A stretch of 64,000 bases of DNA, taken from NCBI GenBank assembly GCA_963663635.2, contig CAXXMY010000002.1:62001-126000 (forward strand), given 5' to 3'. The position numbers and the translations under genes were made by a program. The notes beneath the pieces were generated by a model, which saw nothing but the letters and a program-made list of their open reading frames with translations, was not told the DNA's origin and did not search any database. Positions 63,359-64,000 of the stretch are shown in pieces (positions within the stretch are counted from its first letter, which is position 1; each line of letters starts with the position of its first letter). Origin of the DNA: Poriferisodalis sp963663635. GTDB lineage: Bacteria; Actinomycetota; Acidimicrobiia; Acidimicrobiales; Poriferisodalaceae.

Positions 63359-64000
63359 CTGCCCGCAAGGGTCTCGTCCTCGAAGTCGACCGGACGACCC
63401 CGCCGATCGTGTTTCACCACGGCGAGGGTCTCCGCTTGGAGAAGCTGCCCGTCGGCAGCCGTGTGGTGTATCCCAACGAACCGCTCGATGCGGTGCGCGA
63501 TCCCGAGCGCGAAATCGCCTCGGCGCTCGCGAACCCGCTCGGCGACTGCGAGCCGCTGGCCGCGCTCATGCGACCCGGCATGAAGCTGACGATCGCGTTC
63601 GACGACATCTCGCTGCCCCTGCCGCCGATGGCGGCCCCCGACATCCGCGGCCGGATCATCGAGCAGGTGCTCGACATGGCCGCTGCCGCGGGCGTCGACG
63701 ACGTCCACCTCATTGCGGCACTCGCCCTGCATCGCCGGATGACCGAGGCCGAACTGCGACACGCTGTCGGCGACCGGGTCTACGACGCCTTCGCCCCGCA
63801 CGGCCAGCTGTACAACTTCGACGCCGAGGATCCCGACGCGCTGACGCACCTAGGCACCACCGAAGCCGGCGAAGAAGTCGAGATCTCCACCCGGGCGGTC
63901 GAGTCCGACCTGCTGGTGTACGTGAACATCAACCTGGTCTCCATGGACGGCGGGCACAAGAGCGTCGCCACCGGACTGTCGAGCTACACAGCGCTACGCC
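63355..64000 (+). CDS. LarA-like (DUF2088) protein, partial
   Basis: GTG 63355-63357 follows CAGGAGG and overlaps the previous stop by GTGA; the frame is open to the window edge (215 codons). It shows TIAFDDISLPLPPMAAPDIR, and LIAALALHRRMTEAELRHAV, equivalent to the His-bearing helix of the nickel-pincer lactate racemase LarA, and DLLVYVNINLVSMDGGHKSV. LarA relatives racemise 2-hydroxyacids using a nickel-pyridinium cofactor made by LarBCE; these are not visible here. Racemase activity of this branch is unproven. Confidence 0.8.
   Translation, partial: MTARKGLVLEVDRTTPPIVFHHGEGLRLEKLPVGSRVVYPNEPLDAVRDPEREIASALANPLGDCEPLAALMRPGMKLTIAFDDISLPLPPMAAPDIRGRIIEQVLDMAAAAGVDDVHLIAALALHRRMTEAELRHAVGDRVYDAFAPHGQLYNFDAEDPDALTHLGTTEAGEEVEISTRAVESDLLVYVNINLVSMDGGHKSVATGLSSYTALR

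Overview
The window is high-GC DNA with actinobacterial habits: many GTG and TTG starts, start/stop overlaps, two luciferase-like monooxygenases (one of F420 type), a long-form leuA, CWB2 cell-wall-anchor repeats, and an operon laid out like Mycobacterium tuberculosis Rv2411c-Rv2410c-Rv2409c. The best guess is an uncultured actinobacterium, perhaps Acidimicrobiia, with a repeat- and IS-rich genome. This is inferred from gene content only; no 16S rRNA gene is present.

Layout. 1-9.5 kb: a partial gene, a double-domain polysaccharide deacetylase, a solitary OLD-like ATPase/nuclease, a decayed IS1182 element, a flavin monooxygenase, a NUDIX hydrolase and an intact ISAzo13 element inserted at the NUDIX stop codon. 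9.8-17.6 kb: a secreted Calx-beta/cadherin/PPC protein, an FAD oxidoreductase, an M24 peptidase and an acyl-CoA carboxylase beta subunit. 17.6-22.6 kb: a three-gene operon (ATP-grasp, alpha-E, transglutaminase) damaged twice, by an in-frame amber codon and by an IS630 element. 22.7-32 kb: an alpha/beta hydrolase, a toxin-antitoxin-like pair, tRNA-Val, a P450 and a rearranged copy of its 3' end, a CotH lipoprotein, a PrpF isomerase, a HicB-like protein and an F420 oxidoreductase.

32-47.7 kb is an accessory island. Two clusters of insertion-sequence debris (IS1380, IS110, IS256 and IS3 families) flank one giant minus-strand surface protein of about 2,820 residues. It has a signal peptide, WSDGTTMW repeats, many cadherin/Ig-like modules, a (Thr-Asp)n and poly-Gly linker and three C-terminal CWB2 repeats. 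A 60-codon ORF overlaps its start by ATGA and carries a C9 tract.

47.7-64 kb is mostly housekeeping or metabolic: an SDR, a sulfatase remnant, a VOC protein, a J-domain membrane protein, a thiolase, ppk1, leuA behind a Leu-codon attenuator, then a run of plus-strand genes (hydrolase, membrane MurF-like ligase, Ddl-like ligase, Cys-repeat lipoprotein, fatty acyl-CoA reductase/HAD fusion, LarA-like protein cut by the window edge).

The most notable points are the doubly broken ATP-grasp/alpha-E/transglutaminase operon, the leuA attenuator, the giant adhesin with its coupled leader ORF, the IS110 elements with presumed bridge-RNA regions and a shared flank, repeated IS insertion at CTAG, and the membrane MurF-like/Ddl-like pair.
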